Made by a program: the position numbers and the translations under genes | Notes under the pieces: generated by a model | Databases searched by the model: none | The model's input: the letters and a program-made list of their open reading frames with translations, nothing else | Told to the model about the DNA's origin: nothing | Shown: positions 48,689 through 58,143 of the stretch, in pieces | Position numbering within the stretch: the stretch's first letter is position 1 | Layout: each line of letters opens with the position of its first letter | Assembly (NCBI GenBank): GCA_937958105.1 | Contig: CALFXJ010000026.1 | Location: 42,259 to 106,258, forward strand | From: an uncultured Cellvibrio sp. | GTDB lineage: Bacteria; Pseudomonadota; Gammaproteobacteria; Pseudomonadales; Cellvibrionaceae | Direction: 5' to 3' | Length of the DNA: 64,000 nt

Positions 48689-50203
48689 TCAATCTCCTTG
48701 CAGCGGGCGGTGGTTCAGCACCGCATCAATGTAATGGCCCGGATGCATCACCTGCTCGGCGATGCCCCGGGTATATTCGATAGCGTGGTTGCCCCAGATC
48801 ATCAGGCCAAAGCTGAATCCGATCAGCCCGAAGATGGCGAGCAACGACCAGATGTCGGCCCGCCGGGCTTCAACAGTGGACTCTTCTGTACGCCAGAAGA
48901 TGGTACTGCCGCTGCGACTCAGCGCTGTCAGGGCGGCGAGGCTGCCGCTCAGGACGGTGATCCAGAGCCAGACCGCCTGGGTGCCGCTGGCGGCCTGCAA
49001 TATCAACGCCTTGCCGATAAAGCCGCTCAGCGGCGGCATTCCTATCACGCTGATGGCACAGGCAAAGAACAGGCTGCCCAGCAGCAGTGGTTGGCGCAGT
49101 CGCGGACCGGAGACGATCTGGTCTGCCGGGGCGCCGCGCTGGCGGATAATCACATCGGCTAACAGAAAAAGGGCGGCAGAGATCCAGGTGGAGTGGAGCA
49201 GATAGAAAAGCGTTGCGCCCAAGGCAACCTCACTGTTGATAGCTACCCCTGCGAGCAGGGTGCCTACCGAAATAATCACCAGATACGCAATCTGTATCCG
49301 CAGCTCCTGGGCGCCCAGTGCCCCAATAAAACCGAGCACCAGCGTGATCAACGCCAGCGGCCACAGCCAGGGCAACGCCAGGTTGGCCAAAGCGCCGGCC
49401 TCGTTGCCAAAGATTAGGGTGTAGACGCGAATAATCGTATAAACACCCACCTTGGTCATGATGGCAAACAGGGCAGCGACCGGTGCGCTGGCAGAGGCGT
49501 AGGTACGGGGCAGCCAGAAGTACAGGGGCACCAGGGCTGCCTTGAGACCAAATACCAGTAACAGCAGGATGGCGGCGGCGGCCACCAGGGGGGCATCTGC
49601 AGGGGCTACCTCGGCTACCCGCAATGCCATATCCGCCATGTTAAGCGTACCTGTGAGGCCATACAGCGCCGCTACGGCAATCAGGAAGAGTGCCGAGCCG
49701 GTCAAATTAAGCACGACATAATGCAGTCCCGCCTTGGCCCGTGCGGCACCTTTGTCCCGCAGAAGCAGAGCATATGACGCCAGCAGCAGAATCTCGAAGA
49801 AAACGAAAAGGTTGAAGATGTCTCCGGTGAGGAAAGCGCCGTTAACCCCCAGCAACAGGAAGTGCGTCAGACTGTGAAATGAAAGGCCGCCCTGGGGAAC
49901 ATCATCGGCGGTGGTATAGAGCAGGCTGAAGAAGGCGAGGGTGCTGGTCAGTACCAGCAACACAGCACTCAGGCGGTCCAGTACCAGCACTATGCCGAAG
50001 GGGGGCGTCCAGTTACCCAGCGCATACACAACCAGCTCGCCAGTATTGGCAATAAACAGTAACTGCAGCGTCACCAGGGTAAGCAGAACTGTACTCAGCA
50101 GGCTCAGCAGATGGACGAATCTGCGCTGGCGCTTCGGCACCAGCAGGAGCAGCAGGCCCGTCAGTAACGGCAGCAGGATGGGGAGGATAACCAGGTGACT
50201 CAT
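48689..50203 (-). CDS. mnhD: Mrp/Mnh Na+/H+ antiporter subunit D
   Basis: A 504-residue membrane protein homologous to the proton-pumping subunits NuoM/NuoN of complex I, with about 14 membrane helices. It carries a Glu in IFNLFVFFEILLLASYALLL and a Lys in LKAALVPLYFWLPRTYASASAPV, the positions needed for proton translocation in this family. It overlaps mnhC by 4 bases, and mnhE follows with a 3-bp gap. Confidence 0.92.
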   Translation of the reverse strand: MSHLVILPILLPLLTGLLLLLVPKRQRRFVHLLSLLSTVLLTLVTLQLLFIANTGELVVYALGNWTPPFGIVLVLDRLSAVLLVLTSTLAFFSLLYTTADDVPQGGLSFHSLTHFLLLGVNGAFLTGDIFNLFVFFEILLLASYALLLRDKGAARAKAGLHYVVLNLTGSALFLIAVAALYGLTGTLNMADMALRVAEVAPADAPLVAAAAILLLLVFGLKAALVPLYFWLPRTYASASAPVAALFAIMTKVGVYTIIRVYTLIFGNEAGALANLALPWLWPLALITLVLGFIGALGAQELRIQIAYLVIISVGTLLAGVAINSEVALGATLFYLLHSTWISAALFLLADVIIRQRGAPADQIVSGPRLRQPLLLGSLFFACAISVIGMPPLSGFIGKALILQAASGTQAVWLWITVLSGSLAALTALSRSGSTIFWRTEESTVEARRADIWSLLAIFGLIGFSFGLMIWGNHAIEYTRGIAEQVMHPGHYIDAVLNHRPLQGD

Positions 50204-50541
50204 GGTGTTTCATCCTCCGCTGCTTCGCGGCCATCCACGTGGTCATTGCCCAGCTCTGCGCGGGCGCGCAGGGCCAGGACCAGTAGAAAGGCGGTCATGG
50301 CGAAGCCGATGACAATGGCCGTGAGCACCAATGCCTGGGGGATTGGATCAGCGTAATGGTCTCCCACGCCAATCACCGCAGGAGCACCGCTCTGCAGGCG
50401 GCCCATCACAAAGATAAACAGGTTGACCGCGTAAGACAGCAAGGTCAATCCAAGGATGACGGGAAAGGTGCGTCCGCGCAGCATGAGGTAAATGCCGCAG
50501 CCCGTGAGCACGGCAATGATGATAGAGATCAGGGCTTCCAC
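50200..50541 (-). CDS. mnhC: Mrp/Mnh Na+/H+ antiporter subunit C
   Basis: A 113-residue NuoK-like membrane protein with three helices (LISIIIAVLTGCGIYLMLRG, FPVILGLTLLSYAVNLFIFVMG and ALVLTAIVIGFAMTAFLLVL). GLTLLSYAVNLFIF and DPIPQALVLTAIVIG are the conserved parts. It overlaps the end of the fused A/B subunit gene by 13 bases and mnhD by 4. Confidence 0.92.
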   Translation of the reverse strand: MEALISIIIAVLTGCGIYLMLRGRTFPVILGLTLLSYAVNLFIFVMGRLQSGAPAVIGVGDHYADPIPQALVLTAIVIGFAMTAFLLVLALRARAELGNDHVDGREAAEDETP

Positions 50542-53348
50542 GGGGTGTCCTCCTGCGGGTCTGAAGGTAAGTCATAACTGGTCTGGGCCAGTTTGCCCAG
50601 GTTGGACAGGATCACCAGGGTCGCGCCGACCACAGTGATATAAACGCCGGTATCAAACACCATGGCTGAGGCCAGCTCGAATTCGCCCACCACTGGCCAA
50701 TGCACGTGGGTAAAGGCGGAGGTGAGGAAGGGATAACCGAAGACCCAGCTGGCCAGCCCGGTTGCAGCTGCTATCAGCACGCCGGTGGCGGCAACACTCC
50801 GGTACGACCAGTTGAGGCGCTGCTGCACCCAATCGGTACCACTGGCAACGTATTGCAGAATCAGCGCTACGCTGGTGATAAGCCCGGCGATAAAACCGCC
50901 GCCCGGCAGGTTGTGGCCACGCAGGAAGATATAAAACGAAACCATCAACGCCAGCGGCAGGAGGATACGGGCCAGGACCATCAGGATGGGGGGATAGGGG
51001 TCTTTGGACCAGACGCGGCCAGAGCCATCGGCGCCGGGGACAGACAGATGAAGCTTGCGCAGCATCGCATAGATACCGACGGCAGCAATGGCCAGCACAG
51101 TGATTTCACCGAGCGTGTCGAAACCGCGGAAGTCGACAAGGATGACATTAACCACGTTGGTGCCGCCACCACCGCTGACGCTGTTGGCCAGGTAGTAATC
51201 CGCAATCGTGTCATAGGGACGGGTGAGCACAGCCCAGGTCAACAGGCCTATGCCCAACCCGCCCGCACAGGCGAGGAGAATGTCGCGACTGATGCGCAAG
51301 CGGCTGGATTCGCTGGGGCTGACCTGGGGCAGAAAGTAGAGCGCCAGCATCATCAGCACGATGGTGACCACTTCCACCGACAGCTGGGTCAACGCCAGGT
51401 CGGGCGCAGAAAAACGGGTGAAGACCAGTACCACAATCAGTCCCACTACACTCAGCAGGAGCAGGGCGGCAAAGCGGTTGTGGTGGATGATCACGGTGCC
51501 CAAGGCGCCCACAATCAGGACCAGTGTCGCCAGTACGCTCACACCATCAAGTGGTGTCATCGCCACGCTGCCGGTAAAGCTGGTCAGGGGCCAGAGCTCG
51601 ATGCCGGCGGCGAGGATCGCCATGCCCACAAACAGAGCGAGATAACGCTGCAGGGAACCGTTCTCGAAATTGTCGGTGATGGACTGCGCCAGACGCACAC
51701 TGCTCTGCACACGGGCTTCAAAGACGATCTTCTCGTCGCGGCGGTACTGGCGTTCATAAAAAGCGAACAGCCCTTTGCGCTGGTAGTAGAGCAGCAAGCC
51801 GCCCGCAAGAGCAATAAAACTCATCAGCAGGGGGAGGTTGAAGCCATGCCAGATGGCGATCTTGTAATCGGGGAGCGCGTCACCGATTACCGCCAGAGCG
51901 GCCGCATCCAAAAAAGGCGCTACCGTAAAACCGGGCAATGTCCCTACGAGCACGCAGAGGATAACCAGAATCGCCATGGGTACGATCATGTAGGGCGGCG
52001 GTTCGTGAGGCGGAAATTTCGGCAGATCAATGGGATCGCCGTTAAAGAATACATCATGGATAAAACGGTAGGAATAAGCCACCGCGAAGATCCCCGCAAA
52101 GGTGGCCAGCAGCGGCACCACCCACGCGAAATGGCCCAGATTGTCCAGGTGCAGGGTTTCGGCGAAGAACATCTCCTTGCTCAAAAAGCCGTTCAGCAGA
52201 GGCACGCCAGCCATGGCGGAAGCGGCCACCATGGCCACCGTGGCGGTTATCGGCATATAGCGCCACATGCCATTGATCCGTCGCATGTCCCGCGAGCCGG
52301 TTTCGTGGTCAATGATGCCCGCCGCCATGAAGAGTGAGGCTTTAAAGGTGGCGTGGTTGATGATATGGAAGATCCCCGCGATTGTTCCCAGTTGGCTGTT
52401 CAATCCGAACAGCATGGTGATCAATCCCAGGTGGCTGATGGTGGAAAAGGCCAGAAGTCCTTTAAGATCGTGCTTGAACAGCGCAGTGTAGGCTGCGAAT
52501 ACCAGCGTAGTCAGGCCGGTAGCGGTGACGATATAAAACCACAGATCGGTGCCCGCCAGTGCCGGGTGCATCCGCGCCAGCAGAAACACTCCGGCTTTCA
52601 CCATGGTGGCGGAATGCAGGTAGGCAGAGACGGGAGTCGGCGCCGACATGGCGTGCGGCAACCAGAAGTGAAAGGGAAACTGGGCCGATTTGGTAAAGGC
52701 GCCGAGCAGTATCAGACACAGGGCAACCGGATAAAGACTATGGGAGCGGATAAGATCGCCCGAGGCGAGTATCACACCCAGGTTGAAGCTGCCCACCATG
52801 TCCCCCAGCAACAGGGCTCCGGCCAGCAAAGCCAGACCACCACCGCCGGTAATCATCAGCGCCATACGGGCGCCTTTACGCGCATCGGACTTGATCGACC
52901 AGTAACTGATCAGCAGGAAGGAACTGAGACTGGTCAGCTCCCAGAACACGATCATCAGCAGGATGTTGTCGGACATCACTATGCCCAGCATCGCCATCAT
53001 GAAGATCTGCAGCAAGCCGTAAAGCTTGCCGAGCGAGTCCTTCTCGGCCAGGTAGTAACGGGCATAGAGAATGACCAGCAGACCAATCCCGGTAATCAGC
53101 AGGCCGAACATCATGCTCAGGCCATCGAGTCGCAGGCTCAGGTTCATCCCCAGCAGCGGCAGCCACTCCTGGTGATAGAACAGGGTGTCACCGGCAAAGA
53201 TGACCGGCAGGTGATAAAGCAATATACCAAGGGAAATCAAAGGTGCAGCTGAGGCAGAAAAGGCACACAGCGTACGGCCGCAGCGTTCAGTCCACAAAGG
53301 CAGACAGGCACCCAGCAGCGGCAAAAAAATAGCGAGCAGCAGTGTCAT
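50529..53348 (-). CDS. mnhA: Mrp/Mnh Na+/H+ antiporter subunit A fused to subunit B
   Basis: A 939-residue membrane protein, homologous to NuoL over its first 500 residues. It includes VFWELTSLSSFLLISYW (essential Glu region) and FPFHFWLPHAMSAPTPVSAYLHSATMVKAGV. A DUF4040-like region follows around residues 610-700. The final 140 residues (LMVSFYIFLRGHNLPGGGFIAGLITSVALI) are a MrpB domain. Six operon genes instead of seven follow from this fusion, which is usual in gammaproteobacterial Mrp systems. The frame starts further up with a TTG at 53372; ATG at 53348 (MTLLLAIFLPLL) is preferred behind GGGAG. It is the first gene of the operon. Confidence 0.92.
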   Translation of the reverse strand: MTLLLAIFLPLLGACLPLWTERCGRTLCAFSASAAPLISLGILLYHLPVIFAGDTLFYHQEWLPLLGMNLSLRLDGLSMMFGLLITGIGLLVILYARYYLAEKDSLGKLYGLLQIFMMAMLGIVMSDNILLMIVFWELTSLSSFLLISYWSIKSDARKGARMALMITGGGGLALLAGALLLGDMVGSFNLGVILASGDLIRSHSLYPVALCLILLGAFTKSAQFPFHFWLPHAMSAPTPVSAYLHSATMVKAGVFLLARMHPALAGTDLWFYIVTATGLTTLVFAAYTALFKHDLKGLLAFSTISHLGLITMLFGLNSQLGTIAGIFHIINHATFKASLFMAAGIIDHETGSRDMRRINGMWRYMPITATVAMVAASAMAGVPLLNGFLSKEMFFAETLHLDNLGHFAWVVPLLATFAGIFAVAYSYRFIHDVFFNGDPIDLPKFPPHEPPPYMIVPMAILVILCVLVGTLPGFTVAPFLDAAALAVIGDALPDYKIAIWHGFNLPLLMSFIALAGGLLLYYQRKGLFAFYERQYRRDEKIVFEARVQSSVRLAQSITDNFENGSLQRYLALFVGMAILAAGIELWPLTSFTGSVAMTPLDGVSVLATLVLIVGALGTVIIHHNRFAALLLLSVVGLIVVLVFTRFSAPDLALTQLSVEVVTIVLMMLALYFLPQVSPSESSRLRISRDILLACAGGLGIGLLTWAVLTRPYDTIADYYLANSVSGGGGTNVVNVILVDFRGFDTLGEITVLAIAAVGIYAMLRKLHLSVPGADGSGRVWSKDPYPPILMVLARILLPLALMVSFYIFLRGHNLPGGGFIAGLITSVALILQYVASGTDWVQQRLNWSYRSVAATGVLIAAATGLASWVFGYPFLTSAFTHVHWPVVGEFELASAMVFDTGVYITVVGATLVILSNLGKLAQTSYDLPSDPQEDTPWKP

Positions 53349-53814
53349 GGAGATAACACTCCCTGATAACAAAGGAATATCCGGTCAGCTGCGATGCTGA
53401 CAATAATTAATGCAATGTCGGAGATGACCGAGTCACTGGTGGATCGGTAAAGAAGGGGCGGCGTTTCACACGAAAACAGCGCGTATGCAACAGGAACTTG
53501 ATATGCAGGAGTGACATTTTGTGTCCCGTCAGGGTTATGTATGGATAGACAAAAGCGACACCCGGCCAAACAATACAGTCCGACAGTTATACCGTGAGAT
53601 CTATGGCAACGCCAGTATTTCTTGTGTTAAGCCGAAAAAAAACAGCAAAAAAATTTTGGTGAATTGATAAAACGCGGCGCAGCAAACAACGTCTGCGGCA
53701 AGTGTCGAGGAGGTTAAATTTTGTAAGGAAAAATAAACGGAAGCGATGAAACAGTTTTCATTGCGCGGGTAATTTCCGAGTGTAACCCGTCGCAATGAAC
53801 CTGTTGTGAATTAC
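53349..53814. other. 466-bp intergenic region between mnhA and pldA
   Basis: AT-rich toward 53640-53760. It probably holds the promoter of the mnh operon, but no clear -10/-35 pair was found. Short open frames here have no family resemblance. Nothing else was recognised. Confidence 0.4.
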
Positions 53815-54900
53815 CTAGAATAAATCGGTAAAGATAAACCCCAAGGCAATTGCCTGGGCCTGGTCGTTATAATCAATCAAGGATTGACCGTAGCCATTGA
53901 AATATTTTACGTAGCCACGGATCGTTTGTGAGCGTTGCGATACCGGAAAGCTCCAGCCCAGCTCAACTGCACCCTTGTTGTCGCTGCGCAGATTGTTGCG
54001 CAGCATCATGTTGAAGATGTTCTGCCGGCGCTTGTAGGCTGCGTTCAATTCAAAGTTGCCCATGAATTTTTCGATGTCCGGGTTATCGTCACCGCGTGGA
54101 TCGCCGGGATAGTCCTGTTCATCCTCTGGTATGCGATACCAGGGCGTAAAAGCAAAAACAAAATTGTCTTTCTCAAACACGGTGTTGAACATGATGCGAT
54201 TCCAGCTGCGCGACAGCTCACCGCTCTGCCCGTTGGACTGGTGATTGATTATGCCTTCATTCAGCACGTTACGGAAACCAAAGATTTCCCAGTCATTGGT
54301 GAAACTCAGAATCAATTCCGGCTGATGATTGGTATCGCGGAAGGGTGCAGAGATATCACGGTTGTACACTTGCCAGAAAGCCTGGTTGGTATAGCCCAGG
54401 AATAAATGGCCGTTGTCATCAAAAATTCCTTCGCGCAATAGAATCTTAATGCTCAGCTGAAACTCCGCCTCCGTATGCCGCAGGTTCTGCAGCTGATTGT
54501 CTGCCGCTACGTAAGGTTCATTATTGGGTTCATCTTTGTAGCTGGCGAGCATGATGTAATTACGACGATGGGGCGTCAGCGTAAAACGATTGGTACGGTT
54601 AAGAGCCTCGATAGCCATACGTTCATTAAGTGCGCGCCGCTCTTTGGGTTTGGTCGAAACCGTTTCTGTTTCCAGTTCCGTGGATTGAGACAGGACTTTT
54701 CTTTCCAGCAGAAGACGGCAGGCGGCTTTCAGTTGTTCTACTGACATGTCGTCCGCAGCTCCGGTCACACTGGAGCGCAGGCAGGCATTCAGTTCGGAAG
54801 CAGGGATGGTGATGTCTGTTGCAGATGTCTGGGCCTGAGCACATACAGCGGAGAATAATAATCCGCTTGCCAACAACAACCGGTTTGCCATGGGTACCAC
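53815..54900 (-). CDS. pldA: outer-membrane phospholipase A (OMPLA)
   Basis: OMPLA hydrolyses misplaced phospholipids in the outer membrane. The 361-residue protein has a signal peptide (ANRLLLASGLLFSAVCAQA), a variable N-terminal region and a 12-strand barrel. The catalytic region is INHQSNGQSGELSRSWNR, with His, Ser and, 12 residues after the Ser, Asn as in E. coli His142-Ser144-Asn156. The barrel ends in Phe (GFIFTDLF). The mature chain is longer than E. coli PldA because of an extra stretch of about 70 residues before the barrel (ELNACLRSSVTGAADDMS to PKERRALNERM). Confidence 0.9.
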   Translation of the reverse strand: MVPMANRLLLASGLLFSAVCAQAQTSATDITIPASELNACLRSSVTGAADDMSVEQLKAACRLLLERKVLSQSTELETETVSTKPKERRALNERMAIEALNRTNRFTLTPHRRNYIMLASYKDEPNNEPYVAADNQLQNLRHTEAEFQLSIKILLREGIFDDNGHLFLGYTNQAFWQVYNRDISAPFRDTNHQPELILSFTNDWEIFGFRNVLNEGIINHQSNGQSGELSRSWNRIMFNTVFEKDNFVFAFTPWYRIPEDEQDYPGDPRGDDNPDIEKFMGNFELNAAYKRRQNIFNMMLRNNLRSDNKGAVELGWSFPVSQRSQTIRGYVKYFNGYGQSLIDYNDQAQAIALGFIFTDLF

Positions 54901-55041
54901 CTGAAAGTCGAAGAGTTTGCGGGCTATTGTAGGTATTGCGTCAGGTAAGGCAAGTATCCATTTTGGCTGTGCACGGCATTACACAGAGCGTTATGGAAGG
55001 GTTTCTACAAAGAGAGGTGGCTACTGCAGGTGACCCGGGCT

Positions 55042-55992
55042 TCAGCCGGATTCCAGCCACTCATCGACCTCTTCTTCATTCCAGCGGCTGATCAGCCGGA
55101 TTCCTTCTTCAATCACGGTGAGATAAACATCCATGATATCGGTGGCGACCGTGAACAGGCGATGGCTGTCGGCAGTGATGGATTTTCCGTGGAGCACCTC
55201 GCTTTCCACCATGTTGAGCAGGAACATCAATTTAATTTCATAACTTTTCAACTGCCCGAGCAGGCTAAAATCTTTTGCTACAACACCTTCAAGGCGTTTG
55301 GCCTGGTGGCGCAATTTTTCGTTATTTACCCGAGTGCATTGAATGACGTAACGCAGCTTGCTGTCATGGTGACTATCGCAATGGCCGATCGCTGCAGCGT
55401 AGGTAGACAGTGCGCGAATGCGGCCTATCTGCTCCACGACGGAGGGCATAAGCCGCAGGCAGAAGTGCAGAACTTCCAGAACGCGGGAGCGATGTGGATA
55501 GTGCGCAATTTCTGTACCGGCGGTGTTGTCATCCGGGTACTGCAGTACTGCGGATATTGGCTGTTCCAGTTGCTTTGCCAGACTTGCCAGCATACCCAGC
55601 AACTGTTCGATCAGGTGGCAATGTAATTCATAGTTATCGATGACCGAATCCTGTTGCCAGTCCCGGCTGATCGTGACCCAGGCACTGTGGAGATTGCCTT
55701 GGTCGCGCTCCGACAAGAGCTGCGGTGTATGGGCCGCAAAGGCCTGCAAAGAGGTAAGCCGCCGCTCCAGCTGTAGCTGCACGCTGGCAAACTCATCGCG
55801 AAACACGGCATTTCCTCCCAGCAAGGCCATGCTCATGCCGCGATGACGTTGAACCGCCTTAATCATCTGTATCAGTTGCCTGCTCAGATTGAGGGCATCC
55901 TGGCGCTGGCGGTAAAGTTCGCACAGCTGCCCGAACATCCGGTTGCGAATGCTGGCAGATGGTGCAGAGAACAGGTTTTTGTGTGCAATCAT
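55042..55992 (-). CDS. helical protein with NIT-like region
   Basis: A 316-residue, almost entirely helical protein. A first half has QMIKAVQRHRGMSMALLGGNAVFRDEFASVQLQLERRLTSL, and further on VVEQIGRIRALSTYAAAIGHCDSHHDSKLRYVIQCTR. This resembles the NIT sensor domain (QRHRGMS and IGRIRALS repeats), but no output domain, membrane segment or signal peptide is visible. A longer start at 56091 is possible but would add a Cys-rich N-terminus without a good ribosome-binding site. Function unknown; the tail is acidic (WNEEEVDEWLESG). Confidence 0.65.
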   Translation of the reverse strand: MIAHKNLFSAPSASIRNRMFGQLCELYRQRQDALNLSRQLIQMIKAVQRHRGMSMALLGGNAVFRDEFASVQLQLERRLTSLQAFAAHTPQLLSERDQGNLHSAWVTISRDWQQDSVIDNYELHCHLIEQLLGMLASLAKQLEQPISAVLQYPDDNTAGTEIAHYPHRSRVLEVLHFCLRLMPSVVEQIGRIRALSTYAAAIGHCDSHHDSKLRYVIQCTRVNNEKLRHQAKRLEGVVAKDFSLLGQLKSYEIKLMFLLNMVESEVLHGKSITADSHRLFTVATDIMDVYLTVIEEGIRLISRWNEEEVDEWLESG

Positions 55993-56207
55993 GGTGCTTC
56001 GCGTCTTATCACGGGGATAAAAGTATTGATGAGACTGGGCACAAAGCTCAGCAGTGGTGCATCTGCAGAATGACAGCAACAGCTGTGCCACTACCGTGTG
56101 AACTTGATTTCACTGATCCCGCATCAATAATTGCGCAGTAGTGTTTGATTGATTCACGCGGGCGCGGCATGCTCCTGCGGGTGTGAAATTAACGAAGGAA
56201 GAAGATT

Positions 56208-56756
56208 ATGAAGTTGATCGCGATCAGTGGGAGCCTGCGTAAAGGCTCATTCAGTACGGCGCTCCTGCGTGCAGCAGAACAGGAGTTGCCCGAAGGAACC
56301 GCCATGGAGCTGGTATCCATTGCGGACATCCCTGTGTACAACGAAGACCTCGACGGCGAAGACAAACCGGCAGCGGTAACCCGGCTCAAGGAAGCCGTAG
56401 CGGCGGCGGACGGTTTATTGATTGCTACCCCCGAATACAATTACTCCCTTCCCGGTGGTTTAAAAAATGCCCTCGACTGGCTGTCGCGCCCCGCATTCAA
56501 GTCCGTGCTGGCCCACAAGCCGGCAGCGATCATGAGTGTCTCCAAAGGTCCGACCGGCGGCGTGCGGGCACAGGCCCAGCTGAAGCAGGTGCTCGCTGCT
56601 GTGCTGGCCGAAACCTATCCTGCTCCGGAATTGATGGTGCCCGTAGCACATGAAGTTTTTTCGGATGCGGGGGCATTGACGGATGAGGGCGTAAAAACCC
56701 GGTTACACCGATTCATCACTGAGTACCAGGCCTGGATTGAAGCGCGCTTCAAGTAA
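56208..56756 (+). CDS. NADPH-dependent FMN reductase (ChrR/YieF type)
   Basis: A 182-residue flavoprotein. The phosphate-binding loop ISGSLRKGSFSTALLR, the flavin contact ATPEYNYSLPGGLKNALDWLSR and SKGPTGGVRAQAQLKQVLAAV are the NAD(P)H:quinone/chromate reductase signature. Such enzymes reduce quinones and incidentally chromate in the cytoplasm. An AAGGAAGAA site precedes the ATG. It is divergent from the helical NIT-like gene. A GC-rich terminator lies just downstream. Confidence 0.9.
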   Translation: MKLIAISGSLRKGSFSTALLRAAEQELPEGTAMELVSIADIPVYNEDLDGEDKPAAVTRLKEAVAAADGLLIATPEYNYSLPGGLKNALDWLSRPAFKSVLAHKPAAIMSVSKGPTGGVRAQAQLKQVLAAVLAETYPAPELMVPVAHEVFSDAGALTDEGVKTRLHRFITEYQAWIEARFK

Positions 56757-56767
56757 ATCCCGGCCCC

Positions 56768-56798
56768 GCCCCGCCCGCTGGCAGGGCGGGGCGCTTTC
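56768..56798 (+). terminator. GC-rich hairpin after the FMN reductase gene
   Basis: The stem GCCCCGCCC / GGGCGGGGC (9 bp, perfect) with loop GCTGGCA is followed by GCTTTCC. The T run is short, so it is a probable but not strong terminator. Confidence 0.65.
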
Positions 56799-56965
56799 CT
56801 GCAATCCCCGTTGCAATATTCATCTGCTGTCTATTTGTCTTCTCTATATTTATCTCCTCCCTACTGATAGCTGCTGTGTTAACACTGGGTTAAATAGTGT
56901 TAGGCATCTGTCAAAGTGTCGGCTTGTATACTAGAGTCACGCTAAAAATAACGAGGATGACGCTT

Positions 56966-58102
56966 ATGACTATCTCCCGCCGTAAATTTATGGCATCCAC
57001 CGCTCTGCTGGGCACCTTGGCACAAATCAAACACACAGCGTTCGCGCAGGCAGCGGCCGAAACCGCCCTGAAAGATGCCTACCGCGATGACTTTCTGATC
57101 GGCACCGCGATCAGCTCTGCAACGCTGGCACAAAACGACCAGAAAATTCTCGAAGTGATTGCCCGGGAATTCAATTCTGTCACCGCAGAAAATGCGATGA
57201 AGTGGGGACCCATCCGGCCAACACTTGATAACTGGCAGTGGGACCTGGCAGATCGGTTTGTCGACTTTGGTACGCGTCATAAGATGCATATCATCGGCCA
57301 TACGCTGGTCTGGCACAGTCAGGTTCCGGAAGCTGTCTTCCTGGATAAAAAAGGCAAGCCACTCAGTAAGTCAGCCCTGCTCAAGGTGATGGAAGGACAT
57401 GTCACTACCCTGATGGAGCGCTACAAGGACCGCATCCCTACCTGGGATGTGGTGAACGAAGCGATCGAGGATGACGGCCAGTGGCGCCAGAGCCCCTGGT
57501 ATAAAGCGACCGGCACTGACTACATCGCCCGGGCCTTCAACCTTGCTCACGAACTCGATCCCAAGGCGCACCTGTTGTACAACGACTACAACATGGCCAT
57601 GCCGGGCAAGCGTGACGCCGTTGTGGCCATGCTGAAAGACTTCAAGAAACGCGGTGTGCCCATCCACGGGGTAGGCTTACAGGGCCACGTGGGAACCGGG
57701 CATCCAGAGCTGGAAGAATTTGAAAAGAGCATCATCGCCTTCGCAGAGCAAGGCGTACGTGTGCACATCACCGAGCTGGATATTGACGTACTGCCGACGG
57801 TATGGGGTATCACCGGTGCGGATATCGCTACCCGCTTCCAGTACAAGCCTGAGCTGGACCCTTTTATCAACGGCCTTACACCGGAAGGTGAAAAAGCCCT
57901 GAGCGAGCGCTATGTTGCACTCTTCAAGATCTTCCTTAAGCACCGGGATAAGATTGATCGCGTGACTCTCTGGGGCGTGAGTGACAAGCACACCTGGCTT
58001 AATGATTTCCCGATCCCGGGGCGTACCAACTACCCGCTGCTGTTTGATCGCGAGCTGCAACCCAAGGATGCTTATTTCCGCCTGCTTGATCTGAAACGTT
58101 AA
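56966..58102 (+). CDS. GH10 endo-beta-1,4-xylanase with Tat-type signal peptide
   Basis: A 378-residue secreted xylanase (GH10). The leader SRRKFMASTALLGTLAQ has a twin-arginine motif and ends near AFAQA. The catalytic domain fills the rest of the chain without a binding module. Acid/base Glu is in TWDVVNEAIED, nucleophile Glu in VHITELDIDVLP, with HTLVWHSQVP, LYNDYN and VGLQGHVG as substrate-binding loops. The frame opens further upstream, but the GAGG at 56953-56956 lies 9 bases before ATG 56966, which is taken as the start (an in-frame ATG at 56957 lies too close to it). It acts on xylan fragments, probably in the periplasm. It is upstream of the GH95 gene on the same strand with its own terminator in between. 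Confidence 0.9.
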   Translation: MTISRRKFMASTALLGTLAQIKHTAFAQAAAETALKDAYRDDFLIGTAISSATLAQNDQKILEVIAREFNSVTAENAMKWGPIRPTLDNWQWDLADRFVDFGTRHKMHIIGHTLVWHSQVPEAVFLDKKGKPLSKSALLKVMEGHVTTLMERYKDRIPTWDVVNEAIEDDGQWRQSPWYKATGTDYIARAFNLAHELDPKAHLLYNDYNMAMPGKRDAVVAMLKDFKKRGVPIHGVGLQGHVGTGHPELEEFEKSIIAFAEQGVRVHITELDIDVLPTVWGITGADIATRFQYKPELDPFINGLTPEGEKALSERYVALFKIFLKHRDKIDRVTLWGVSDKHTWLNDFPIPGRTNYPLLFDRELQPKDAYFRLLDLKR

Positions 58103-58110
58103 CCGCCGTG

Positions 58111-58143
58111 GTCTGTGCAGGTCCGGCCTGCACAGACTAATTT
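58111..58143 (+). terminator. hairpin terminator after GH10
   Basis: A perfect 11-bp stem (GTCTGTGCAGG / CCTGCACAGAC) with loop TCCGG is followed by TAATTT. It separates the xylanase transcript from the GH95 gene. Confidence 0.75.

Noticed and set aside
50700..52337. Long plus-strand open frame (545 residues) across the mnhA gene
   Set aside because: It is antisense to a clear MrpA/B protein, is very rich in Gln and His from the reverse reading of membrane codons, and shows no family motif.
53601..53795. Short minus-strand frame of 64 residues downstream of pldA
   Set aside because: AT-rich intergenic sequence, no ribosome-binding site and no family motif.
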